Source of the DNA: Tausonia pullulans
Taxonomy: Eukaryota; Basidiomycota; Tremellomycetes; Cystofilobasidiales; Mrakiaceae
NCBI GenBank assembly: GCA_951802195.1
Contig: OX637625.1
Span: 372,001 to 436,000 of the forward strand
Reading direction: 5' to 3'
Length of the DNA stretch: 64,000 nucleotides
Shown piece after piece: positions 43,901-54,544 of the stretch (positions within the stretch are counted from its first letter, which is position 1; the number at the start of each line of letters is the position of its first letter). The notes under the pieces were generated by a model that did not search any database, was not told where the DNA came from, and saw only the letters and a list, made by a program, of their open reading frames with translations. A program made the position numbers and the translations under genes.

Positions 43901-44305
43901 ACCTGTGGACAAGAGAGAGGGGAGATCAAGGAAAGCAGGAATGAGAGGCTTCAGCTCCGAAAGGCTCTTGGAGACAAGTGACAGGGCGGCGGCAACGGCG
44001 GCGCGGCGCGAGCAGGAGGAAGGGCTTTGAGGACGAACGTTGCGGAGGACATAGCCCTGGCCGCCCTGGGCGCGGTCGACCCAGTGGTAGAGGTCAATGT
44101 CGCCGTTGGCTTTGGCGCATGCCATGAGCCCCATCTCGGCTTCGCCCTCAGCCGGGAGCGAGGGGCCGGACGAGCGGAGGGGCAGCGGCGGGAAGGCGAT
44201 GGCGGTGACGGACGACGGCCGGTGGTCGATGAACTTGCAGTGGTGGAGAAGGGCCGTCGGGGCGGCCGAGGGGCCCGCCGGGGGCTGGGTGTCGGGCGGG
44301 GACAT
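40968..44305 (-). CDS. UTP4: U3 snoRNP/t-UTP protein Utp4 (cirhin), WD40
   Basis: Nucleolar WD40 protein of the small-subunit processome, needed for rDNA transcription and early 18S rRNA processing. ATG at 44305: MSPPDTQPPAGPSAAP, then CKFIDHRPSSVTAIAFPP and ANGDIDLYHWVD. The next exons hold VETLVFTLKQSFLR, LFSSGGSSDLVEWDLHGGCI, and after another intron MTGCSDSCLRKWDFKTGRVV, SVVWCVGVLRDGTIVSGDSM, GNVKFWDVTTATQFATFKAH, ADVLCLTISPDQRSVFTSGI and DQKTVQFSLV. The second half has ILASSGVDTTVVLVP, ISQDGQWLAVSDLGETKLF and LVERPWLDLVATLPASYFKP, ending GKYGT. The WD order, the GDSxGxxKFWD block and the end fit Utp4. Divergent from TFB2, 245 bp between ATGs. Confidence 0.88.
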
Positions 44306-44550
44306 GGACGGAAGGAGGTAGGTGTTGGTTGGTGGTCGTCGGGATGATCTCAAAAGTTGAGGGCCGGCTCAGCGGAGAGCAGGAGAGCGGCCGTCGGCCT
44401 CGCGCGCGGCGGGACCACCCCCCTTATGCTACGCGTGGCGACAGCCAAGAGACAGCTTCAACCACATCGTCGCACCGCTCCGTCTCGACAGCTTTCGCTC
44501 AGGCCGCCTTCTCCCTCTCCCAGCGCTCCATTACCAGCGACTAGCAGCAA

Positions 44551-46756
44551 ATGGCCGCTGCCGCCCAGCCTCCCCAGTTCAGCCACTCGATCCATACCCA
44601 CCTCAACTCGCTCTCCTTCTCGAGCCTTGACAGGCTCTACTCCACCCCGGCAGGATGCCTCTCTATCTTCAGGTGCGTCTCGCCTTGTATGCCGCCTTGA
44701 GATGAGCGATCGAGACGCGTGCTCACGGGTGCTCGGTCGTCCCGCTTGCGTCCTAGGCTCCTGCCGCCGATGGCCCGCCAGCTCGTCATGTCCCTCCTCT
44801 GGCTCGAGGGCAGTATGCGGAGAGACGATCTCGACGTCTGGTGGAAGAACGATGAGGGAAAGGCGTAAGTCCCGCTCGCTCTGGCTTTGACAAGCGCGTC
44901 GCTCTCGGACTAAGGAGTCATCGACGCGTCTTACAGATTAGCGAGCGCGGCGACTAAGATCCTTCTTCATCGACACATTCTCGACAATTCGACGTCCAAG
45001 TACAAGCTCACGCCGGCGTTCAAGGAAAACATGCGGAGAGCACTCACAGGAGGGTGCGTCGAATTGTCAATCGGTCATGACGCGACGCTTGACTGACCCA
45101 GGGGCGCCATTGTCCGATCGACGATGACTCTAGCGGGACGCATGCCAGCTTTGGTGTGCCGTCTGAGAAGGAAGACAAGAACTCCAAGACGATTGAAGAG
45201 CTCGATGAGATTGCCGTGACCAAGTGGGAGGTGAGATGGCACACTGTCCGATGATACACGCGCGGTCGCTGACGACAGATGCCATCTCCCAGACGATCCT
45301 CCACTTCATGGTCTCGAAGGGCTCCAGTCTCAACATATCTCTCACGCCTCCAAAGCCGACTGTCCTCTATCTCCTTGCTGCAGCCGGGCTCATGGCGGAT
45401 CCCGCGTCAGCCAGCGTTATTTCCTTCCTTAGCGACAAGCCGCCGATGACTGATCTCCTCCTCGTTCGTTTGCTTCTCACAGGGGAGGCAACGGCATCCG
45501 TGCCGAGAGACTGCAGATTACGTCTCGGGGCTTCCAGTTCCTCCTCGAGGACGTCGGAACGCAGCAGTGGGATCTCATGCTCAACTATCTCCGGCTCGCT
45601 CCAGTCAGTGGTTACGCCGATCGACGGGGCCAGACTCTCGCTGACACGTTGCATCTAGGAGCGAGATATGGATCCCATCGAGGCCCTCTCTTTCCTTTTC
45701 ATGCTTGGATCGTTGGAGCTCGGCAGGGTTCGTCAAATACACTCGTCACCTGCCAACTCTGCCTTCAGACTGATCTTCCTTCGGCTGACAGGGTTACTCG
45801 TCCGAGTCCTTGACGCTCACTCAGCAGACGATGCTTGAGGACCTCAGCGAGACGGGGTTCATCTATCGCCGAACAGTCTGTTGCCCTCGTGTCTCTTCGT
45901 TCCTTCTGGCCGCAAGCCTGACATCTTCCATCCGAAAAGAAAACGTCCAAGCGCTTCTACCCAACGAAGCTCGCCACCTCCCTCTCCTCCACCAACGCCG
46001 CTTTGGACCTCTTCGACGGACCTCAACCAACAAGCGCTAACAACTTCCAGGCTGGTCCCACCGTCCAACACCACTCGACGACGGCGCCAGGCCCGTCGGC
46101 GAACGGATTCGTCATCATCGAGACCAACTTCCGTGTCTACGCGTATACCAGTGATTTTTTTCTTCTTTTCCCGCTCGTTCTCGTTCCCTTTATGGCAGCG
46201 TCGCCTGAACGTTCTCGACCGTCTGTCCGTCCGTGCGGCAGGCAATATTCTCCAGATCTCCGTTCTCAATCTCTTCGTCCAGTTCAAGGCCCGTTTTCCA
46301 AACATGGTCGTCGGTGAGATCACCCGTCGCAAGATGCGTGGGGCGCTCGAGAAGGGCATTTCTGCGGATCAGGTGAGCTAGTTCCTCCCTTGACCTCCCC
46401 ATATGTTTGTCGGCCGACCGACTTCCCTCTGCCCTCAGATCATCGCCTATCTCACTACCCACGCCCACCCCCAAATGCACAACAACGTCCCTCTCCTCCC
46501 CATCACGATCCAAGACCAGCTCCGTCTCTACGAGACGGAGCTCCACCGCGTCCAAAAGACCGAAGGTGTCCTCTATGCCGACTTCTCCTCCGCCCGTCAG
46601 TACGCCGAGGCGCTCGAGTACGCACAGAGGCTGCAGTGCGTCGTGCATGACTGTGGGCGGGAGAAGGGGGCGTTCTTCGTGAGCCTGGAGGGGCATGAGC
46701 TCATCAAGGAGTGGGTCGGGAGGATGGGAGAGGATTCGGGTGGTGGGGGTTATTGA
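44551..46756 (+). CDS. TFB2: TFIIH core subunit Tfb2/p52
   Basis: TFIIH subunit that holds and stimulates the Ssl2/XPB helicase in transcription initiation and nucleotide excision repair. Exons read HSIHTHLNSLSFSSLDRLYS, TPAGCLSIFR, LLPPMARQLVMSLLWLEG, DLDVWWKNDEGKA, ILLHRHILDNSTSKYKLTPA, KWETILHFMVSKGSSLNISL, TSRGFQFLLEDVGTQQWDLM, LNYLRLAPERDMDPIEALSF, FMLGSLELGRGYSSESLT, LEDLSETGFIYRRTSKRFYP and FVIIETNFRVYAYTRSPLQI. The C-terminal part is FPNMVVGEITRRKMRGALEK, GISADQIIAYLTTHAHPQMH and TEGVLYADFSSARQYAEALE, which caps the family fold. About eight introns, one of roughly 45 nt. It ends 61 bp from the end of convergent TAF6. Confidence 0.95.
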
Positions 46757-46817
46757 ACGAGGTTTCTCTCTTGCTCTCTTTTGACAACGGAAGCAAGACA
46801 CCCATGATAATCGATCA

Positions 46818-49141
46818 TCAAGCCTCGAACTCCTCCATGTCGGCGTCCTCGTCGTCGTCGTCCATCGTCGCAAGATGATCCTCGCCCTGATCGACAGCGG
46901 CAGGGGGTGAAGGCGGCGGAGGGGCGTCCCATGCTGAAGGGCCCGGCACCGGAGCGGGCAATGGCGGGGATGAGCGCTGCGGGTGACTGAGGAAGGCGGA
47001 AGGGTCGACGATCTTTGCCTCCTCCTCGGCGGGCAACTCCTGCCCCGCGATGAGCGCAAGCAGCCGGTCGGCGAGCCACCGATCTTCAGCGAGAGCGTCC
47101 CCGATGAGGGGTCCGAACGCTCGTGAGAGCTTGTCGAATGACTCGGAAGGACGGGCGACAGGTAAAGGGAGGTGATACGTCGGTCGTGGGACAGGAAGGA
47201 GGAGGTGTAGGATCGACTGGAAGAGGAAGAGGGGGTGTCAGCTCATCGGCACGAGCAGATGGCGAAAGGGAGTTTAGACTCACCACCCCAGCCTTCGCCA
47301 CAGCGCCCTTCTCCTCCGCCGACCAACTCGCCTGCGCCTCCCACGTCGCGCCCAGCGCCCTCACTCCCTCCGTGTCCGACATCTCCCTCTCAACGCCCCA
47401 AATCCCCCTCTTTGCACCCTCTTTCCCGATCGCCGCGAGTCCCCTCAACGCACCCTCGACACGTCCCGCAGGGGCAGGAAGCTCCGTCGACTTGAGGAGT
47501 GTCTTGGTAAGGCGAGGGATGAGCGACTCATACACGCTTCCAAACTCGGCGGTGAGGACAGCGAGGACCTCGGCGGCGTGGGCGCGGATGGTGGAGGCGG
47601 TAGGGCCGGAAGGGGTGGGGGGGGAGGAGGCGAGTGGGTAAGTAAGAAGGGGGGAGAGGAGGGGAGGGAGGAGTTGGTGCAGCTGCGAAATGAACAAAAG
47701 GTTAATGACTAGGTGAGATGGGACAAGCACAAGAGAGAGAGAGAGAGAAACGCACGTAAGGCTCGAGGAAGAGAGTCTGGTTCGAGAGGAGGGCGTGGAT
47801 CATGTCGAGCAGGGGAGGGAGGTTGGGAAGATGAACGAGATTCTCGGAGATCTGGGCGAAAAAGAGGAGTTCAGCAAGTAGTGCAAGCGAATGAAGTGAA
47901 AGAGACACTGACCTTCTCCCCGATCCATCGCACGAGGTACGCCACAAGTCCCTGGAGACCCGTATCCGCACGAAGACTCGCCAGAGCTGCAAGCCTCGAC
48001 CTCTCCGCCGGTGACAGCTCCGGGTCTCCGCCTGACTCGACGACACTCGATTCAGCCCCCGCGTTCGGAAGAAGGGCGCGCGTCAACCGCGAGAAGTACA
48101 GCTGAAGCTCCTGGCTCAATGGGACCTTGTTCGCCGCTCCAGGTGCACTGCTAACCCCGCCTGCACCCGCAGCAGTCGCGACCGATCCTCCCTTGGTGCC
48201 GTTCGCCGTTGTCGTTGCCGTCGCTGCTGTACCCGAGTCGGCGACGGCAGCAGACGTCGCGGCGCCTGCTCGGTAGTTGGGTGCAACGTTCTCCGGCACA
48301 CGGGGCATGACGCCCTCAACGGCAAGCCAGTGGGCCGTCCAGCGCACGCCTCCGCCTGTAAGAGCTGGAGGCTTCTGGGCGAGAAGTTGGGCAAAGTCGA
48401 TCTCTTTGTCCTGGAGGTAGTAGAACTGCTCCTTGTTGGAAGACTTTTTCGCCGTCTCGGCGAGCTTGAGTGGAACAAAAGCCGGTTGGGAGGAGCTAGG
48501 GATTGGGAGATGGCCATAGAGAGGCTACAATGGGGGGCCCAATCAGCATTCAATGTTGTACGGCCGGAGGAGGGAGGAGGGTGAGGGACGCGACAACGAC
48601 GCGTCTGTTCTAGCGCGCAAGGCTTCGACTTCGGGACGTGGCAAAGTGCCAGAAGAAGAAACCAATCTTCTTCGGAGACATACCTCGACATTCAAGGCCT
48701 CCAGGGCATGGTTGATGTCCGTCGGGAGCATCGTCAGACGCTTGGAGTGTCTCATGAACTTCTGGGCCTCCTGTGAGGCATTAATAGCGCACCGTTCAGA
48801 CATCCAGGATCAGTGGAGTTTCAAGGAGATATGACAGTGCTATGCTATGCAAGCAAGTGCGCCAGCTCACCTCGATGACTTGATGAATGCGGAACTCGAC
48901 GTCACCAGCGAGCGTGGCGGCAACGCGGTCGTCGAGCTTGCTGATTCCGATCGACTCCGCCGCGTTCTGACAGAAGCAAGTAGCAAATGAGTCAGAGATC
49001 AACGCTTGACCTCAAGATAGGCTACTGATCGCTGACCTTGACGGATTCAGCCGGGTAAAGACCGGAGGCGACGGGTGGGACGCGTTTCGAGGTCGACGGA
49101 TTGCCGGCCGCGTAGGGGCCAGCCGGGTTGGAGGACGACAT
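46818..49141 (-). CDS. TAF6: TFIID subunit Taf6 (histone-fold and HEAT domain)
   Basis: TFIID/SAGA-type TAF that pairs with Taf9 through a histone fold. ATG at 49141: MSSSNPAGPYAAGNPSTSKR, then SGLYPAESVK, NAAESIGISKLDDRVAATLA, GDVEFRIHQVIE, EAQKFMRHSKRLTMLPTDIN and HALEALNVE: the histone fold. The family linker follows: PLYGHLPIPSSSQPAFVPLK, then DKEIDFAQLLAQKPPAL, RWTAHWLAVEGVMPRVPENV. The HEAT part holds LSQELQLYFSRLTRALLP, LRADTGLQGLVAYLVRWIGE, ISENLVHLPNLPPLLDMIHA, LLSNQTLFLEPYLHQLLPPL and LTAEFGSVYESLIPRLTKTL. The C-terminus is acidic (ATMDDDDEDADMEEFEA). An Ala/Thr/Gly-rich insert near 48150-48270 is lineage-specific. Confidence 0.95.
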
Positions 49142-49357
49142 CGCGAGCAAGTGCGCTTCTGTGTGTTGACGATGTGAGATGAAGAGGAAGCCCCAGAGGA
49201 TGGATGAAAGTGGACGAAGATTAGCGGTAACGGCAAGAGTGGCGTAGTGGTTGACGGGCAACCGACGTTGCGCGTCGAGTACCGTTGAGGCGGCCCGACG
49301 GGCGTCCCCTTTCACGGGTTCGCTCCCGACGACCACCAACGAACGATCGACGACACG

Positions 49358-50362
49358 ATGCAGCACTCGCCCGCGGTCGACGCCAACGGCACCACAGAAG
49401 CAGGAGCAGGAGCGGGTGGACTGCCGAATCAGGCCCTCGAGATGCGGCTCCTTGAGCTCTACCAGTCACTCACGACGATGCAGACGGTCGCGGGCGATGT
49501 TCAGCCAGGCCAGGAAAGCCTCGTCTCTGACGCCGTGTAAGTTTCAACCATTGTCTCCCTCCCTCAAGCACATTCCCATGCTAGCTTGCAACGAGGGCAG
49601 ACCTTCGGGTATGCACGCTCTACAGAAGGCCGCGCGGCACGCGGCTGTCGGCCGTGGCCCAACGTGAAGACTTGTGCGACGATAAGGCATACCACATATA
49701 AGAGTGCGAGCGAAGGGGACCCTCGGTGCTGGAATATTCTCGATTCAATCGATCCAAGCCTATGGGGGAAGGACGTTGGCGAGGGTTGACGCGTCGCAAC
49801 AGGCGCTCGCGCTGACTTCACTTCATCGCTTGTTCCCAATAAAAAACAAGCGGACTGACCCAGCTATGCCCTATCATACAGCTCCCAAACTATTCAGTCT
49901 ATCGGACAGATAGCAGCTCTCAAGCCCCATATTACTGGTCGTGTTCCCTTGCCTGTCATCGAGTGAGTCGTAGCCCTGCGGCCGTCTCGTCTCTGCGATG
50001 GAGAGCTTAACATATGACCGCCCCCGCACTCAGAGCTATCGACGCGAACAAAAATCCTCACCAGTTCACGCGCAACAAAATTGAGGAGGCTGTCGGCTCG
50101 AACCAGCTCACGCACGGCAAAATCGACGCCGTCCAGGTCAGCCTTCTTTCTCCTTTTCTCACTCAAGCCTGCAGCTGATGCCGTCTGTTCGGGTTTGTAG
50201 GACTACGCCAAACAGCTTGAAACTTCTCTTTTCGAGAGCTTCCCCGAGCTGAAGGCGCATGCGGCCGAGGCAAGTAGTGACGTTGCCCCGCCGCCACCAT
50301 CACCAGCAATGGCGAACAGCTACTCCGCGTCCACGGCGGATGGGTCCCGGCCTGTCTCCTGA
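49358..50362 (+). CDS. MED10: Mediator subunit Med10/Nut2
   Basis: Subunit of the Mediator middle module. Exons give MQHSPAVDANGTTEAGAGAG, ALEMRLLELYQSLTTMQTVA and GDVQPGQESLVSDAV. After a 320-nt intron, long for this genome, come SQTIQSIGQIAALKPHITGR, VPLPVIEAIDANKNPHQFTR, NKIEEAVGSNQLTHGKIDAV and QDYAKQLETSLFESFPEL. The order helix, then LPVIExIDxxxNPxxFTR, then LKxxY/DYAKxLE is that of Med10. It ends in a Ser/Pro-rich tail (ADGSRPVS). Divergent from TAF6, 216 bp apart. Confidence 0.93.
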
Positions 50363-50958
50363 AGGAGCTCAACTGGAGGGAACATTGTTGCAGCAAGATT
50401 GATTTCCCTCCCACTTGGAAGAGGGTCAGCCGCACCGACGTCCACGCCTGCTGGAATGCGCGTACATGACCCGTTGTCAGCTTTGACGCACATGTGATCT
50501 CACAACTACGCCGATGATTTATACAGTGAGTCCTGTCTTCTCCCTAGGGCCTTCCAAAACCTGACAGCCTGCGTTTTTGCTTTCATGTAGCATCAGTCAG
50601 CGTCGGAGACAACAGCCGATGGACGGGGCAGACGGATGCGCATGGAATGCAGCAGACTCAACGCGATATAACATTTCTCCGCTGTCGCCTCACAGAAAAA
50701 TGGATGAGAGAAGAGACAAAGAGGCAAGAAGACATGCATACGGCCAAGCTTTAACGAAATAATAATATCTACCTGGAAGGGTCAAATCGCTACTAACTCC
50801 TCGCACTAATATTTGTAAACAAGCATCAGGATCGGCTTCGCCGTCTCCCCAGTGTTGGTGATGTGAGCGATTTGCTTTGTTCTTCTTCTTCCCGATCTCC
50901 TGACCTCCTTTGTTCTGCTCCCGATCTCGTCCCCTGCCTTCTTCTTCGGCTCTAGCGT
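50363..50958. other. Intergenic between convergent genes
   Basis: No gene seen. 3' flanks of MED10 and of the unrecognised gene to the right. Confidence 0.5.
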
Positions 50959-52530
50959 CTAAATCTTCGCAGGGCGCAGCTGCGCCGGGTCCTTCACGAT
51001 GAGCCTCTGCTTCCTGACGAGCTTGGAGACCCTCACGGTCGCGTCTTCCTCGAGTGTCATTTTCTCGTGGATCGACGAGATGCTCGTGCGGTGTGTCAGC
51101 CCACATGTCAGATGTCGCGGCGAGCTGGGATGTTGAAGTCGCCAGGGGCGACAGACAAGACACGACGCCGGGAGAGGGGGCGTTCTGTTGTCGGCGACGG
51201 AGTCGAGAACGAGGCTGGCTTAATGAAAGAGGGTCGTGAGCTGGCTGCGTTAGATATCATCTCGTCCTGTAGCGTCGGTACCGGCAGTTATCGAGTCCTT
51301 GAAGTCTAACAGTCTCTCATTCGCCCCGACAACCGTCTCCTCTTCCTGGTCCAGATGGTAGTCGCCTCTGCTTCCGAACGGCCTGTCATCTGCCTTGCAG
51401 GACTCCCAGCACTTCTAGTCGATCCCACAGACCTTGTCCCAAGTGGCTCACCCTCGACCATGCTTGCGGGTGCACGGGCAAATCGAGATATCGTCGATGA
51501 GAAGTATCTCTCGTCATGGGAAAGGATGTTAAGTAGGTTGTCTAGGATCTCGACGTGGAGTTCGCGAGGGAGAGCGGGATACCTGTGCTAGTAGGGAGAG
51601 GGTCGCCATCGGGGGTGCGATCGCAGAAGCGAGGAATGCGGAGGGGAAGTGAAGGAAGTCTCGGCATAGTCCATGACTTCCTGGAGGCACGAGCGGCATA
51701 GTAGAGAGCGATTGTGTCGAATGGGATCGACGTGAGTAGAGGATACAGTGGATGGAGCAGGCAGGTGGTGGGACGACATCACTGAGGAGAAAGACGCTCC
51801 TTCCAGGCACCACGCGAGGGTGGCCCTAGAGCCTTCTTCAGCCATGTTTACTAGAGGGAGAGAGGGAGCGGCTTTGTTTGCTTGGGAGCGAGAGATAAGA
51901 GAGACGTGAGCTGGCAGAGGAGGCGGACGTTGGTGGCAAAAGAACAAGTGAGACGGGCTCTCAGCTTTCATCCTCCTTCTACGCGGCGTCACCTCTTGCC
52001 TGGAGCACCTTGATCAGAGATCCCCTCTCTTTGCACGATCTGCTTCTCCTTTACATCAGACATAGATACAACTAGCCCAATCCTTGATTCGATGTTACAT
52101 TCGCCCTCCTGGAAAAAGGATGCGATGAACGACTCTCCTCCCTCCTTCGCAGCCTGTCCTTTTACCAGCCGCGCGCTGGCGTGTCGCCGCGCCTTCGATG
52201 GCTCTTCTGGCTTGTTTGGATAGCTGAAAGCCTTTGTTGTGATGCGGTGGATCCGAAAGCAGAGCGCTAGGGCTTCGGGTGAACACGAATCAGCATGGGG
52301 TCCGGGTGACAGATGCACAGGGGTCCGGCTCACACACTGCATCGAGACTGGAAACGCGGACCTCGTTGTCGCGTGCCGTCGCCGTTGTATAAATAGAGTG
52401 TGGCGAGGGCTTTCCTCCGATGCTCGAGATGGTGGTGAATGAAGAGCGGGAGAGCGTGAAGAGTTGAGGAGCCGAGTTTGAAAGACGAGAGAAAGGGAGC
52501 GCTGCGGATGGCCAGAGGGCGCGTCTGAGA
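50959..52530 (-). CDS. Unrecognised multi-exon gene
   Basis: The minus strand carries several protein-like exons with intron signals. The last one ends EKMTLEEDATVRVSKLVRKQ, RLIVKDPAQLRPAKI and a stop at 50959. Upstream are YPALPRELHVEILDNLLNIL, SHDERYFSSTISRFARAPAS and MVEG (51450-51590), CLEGASFSSVMSSHHLPAPS (near 51770) and FRIHRITTKAFSYPNKPEEP, SKARRHASARLVKGQ (52150-52260). The 5' end is not fixed; a first exon near 52400-52530 is likely. I cannot assign a family. The basic C-terminus and Leu-rich helix suggest a soluble regulatory protein, but that is only an impression. Confidence 0.45.
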
Positions 52531-52633
52531 CGAGAACAACCGAGAGGTTAGATAGAAAGCTGGATAAGAAATTTGGGCATGGCTACTCACCCAAAGAGAG
52601 ATTGAGAGAAAGACAACCGCGACAAGCCCATGT

Positions 52634-54443
52634 CTAGTTGTTACGCCCGCAGACGTCCCAGAAGGAGACAGCCGTCTGCTCCCTCAGAAGACGAGAGGCC
52701 CGCTGCAGCGCCTTGCGAATGCGGTCTGCCGTGACCTGCCGGATCGCACCCGTGCAGTTCTGGACAAGGTCCTCTGGGTCAGCTTAGCATCCAGAGTGTG
52801 CTCATTGGAAGAGGTTGACAGCGCACCTTTTTCCGCAGAAAGGGGTCCTGAACGACGATGGGCTCAGAGTCCCAACGGACCTGCTGGTCCGGGTGGTGAA
52901 TGTCGCGGAGGAAGATGCCCGAGTGATGAATGGCGCAGATACATTCTGACCAGAGCCAAAAGTCGCCTTGGTGGGCGTCCTGACAAGCATCGTCCTCGCC
53001 GTACCAGAGGAAGAAACCACGGAGGAGCTCGCCGAGGTCCCGACCGTCGTTCCTTTGTCGCCAGGCCTCAGCGATCTCCTCAGGCAGGCTCTCGACGCCG
53101 TCTGCGGCGGCGCGCTCGAGGTCTCTCTCGGAGAAACAGAGGACAGGCCGGAAGCGGACGTCGGCGCGTCCCTCGTTGCGCGTCCAGACCTCGGTCTGGT
53201 GGGTATGCGTGCCGTCGAGCGGCTCCTCCTGGAGATTTGGCAAGAGGTCGATTGCTTGGAGGTAGGCGATGCACATGAGCTCGAGGGCGTAGGAGGAGAA
53301 GGAGGCTGCTTGTGTTCGGCCCGATCTGTATGGAAGAGAAGGGGGAAGAGGAAGACCTTGCCGCGTCAGACAGGCGACGGTGACCAGACAGGAAGGAGCA
53401 AGGGCGCTTGCTCGCTCCCTCGTTCGCCCGCAATGACAAAGACATACGGGTCGTTGAGGCCATTGTGTCTTGCCCAACGCTTGACGGCGTAGATGAGAGG
53501 TCGGAGAGTGAAGGGAGCGAGCGAACAGTAGCTGATAATGAGACTGGTGTTGATGACGCCAGCGAGACCGTTGACACTAGAGGGGAGCAGGGAGTGACGA
53601 CGCGCGTCATGCAGATCAAGGGTGTCAGTCGAGGAGACGCCGACGACCTCCCTCCTCCCAAGCAGCCGAAGAGATAGGACATACTTGACGTCGGCGTCAA
53701 TGCCAGAGGATGGGTCCTTGAATTTGACGATGGGCGTCCTCGCTCTCGAAATGGCTCGACAGTTTGTGAAGCCCTCCTCGCGAAGCTTGCTAGAGAGACG
53801 GTCGACCGAATATATATCCGCGAGGTGGTCGGCTGTGATGAGCCGGAAACCGTCTGGATGCCGCTTGTCCTGCAATCGAGAAGGGATACCCCAAAGGATT
53901 AGAAGACGCCCCGAGCTGCGATCTCGGCGAGAGACATACGACGACGCAAATGTCGAGGTCGCTCTTGCTTGTGTCAAGCCTGGCCTCGGTTGAGCCGAAG
54001 CAGGCGACCTCGTAATGCCGGCCGTAGCTCGAGACGACGCGCTGGACCCTTCTCAGGATGTCCTTGCGAGCCTGGAGCTCTGATGGGTTTGGTCGAGAGC
54101 TCTGATGGTGAGCGCATGAGGCAACTGTCAGTCAGGCCAGAAGACGAGAGAGAACGGATACGCGTGAGACTTGGTTGGCCGCGCGCACCTCCCAGACTTT
54201 GAGGATCTCCTGATGCAAGGCTGAACCGGTGGTGCGTGTGATATCGGGGACATTCCCTCGGTCGTCTGGCTGCTCGTCGTAGGATATTGGCGTTGTTGGC
54301 GGGCGGTAGGGCATCCTCGGCGCGGAGGAGAGGAGGCGGACGACAGAGGGAGGAAGGAGAGGTCGACGCTCTGGGAGAGTGAGCGGCCTGGCCGTCGTCG
54401 TCGTCGTCAAGGCGGCAAGTATCAGGCGGCATGGCGTTACCAT
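52634..54443 (-). CDS. Cid1-family non-canonical poly(A)/poly(U) polymerase
   Basis: Nucleotidyltransferase adding A or U tails to RNA. ATG at 54443 gives MVTPCRLILAALTTTTTARP with few acidic residues and VVRLLSSAPRM, possibly a mitochondrial presequence. Then TGSALHQEILKVWE, ILRRVQRVVSSYGRHYEVAC, and the catalytic motif FGSTEARLDTSKSDLDICVV (the GS and DxD carboxylates). Next come FTNCRAISRARTPIVKFKDP with SGIDADVK (third carboxylate), VINTSLIISYCSLAPFTLRP, LIYAVKRWARHNGLNDPY, and in the PAP-associated domain FSSYALELMCIAYLQA, LLRGFFLWYGE and VQDPFLRKKNCTGAIRQVT. It ends AVSFWDVCGRNN. Mitochondrial location is inference. Divergent from the rhomboid-like gene, only 101 bp between ATGs. Confidence 0.88.
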
Positions 54444-54544
54444 CGCTGAATAAACATGTTTACTGATCTATTGTTCATTCATAGTGCAGATTTTCACTTA
54501 TGATTTATTTGGCATCTGGAGAACGGTGACGGCGGTGACGGCGC

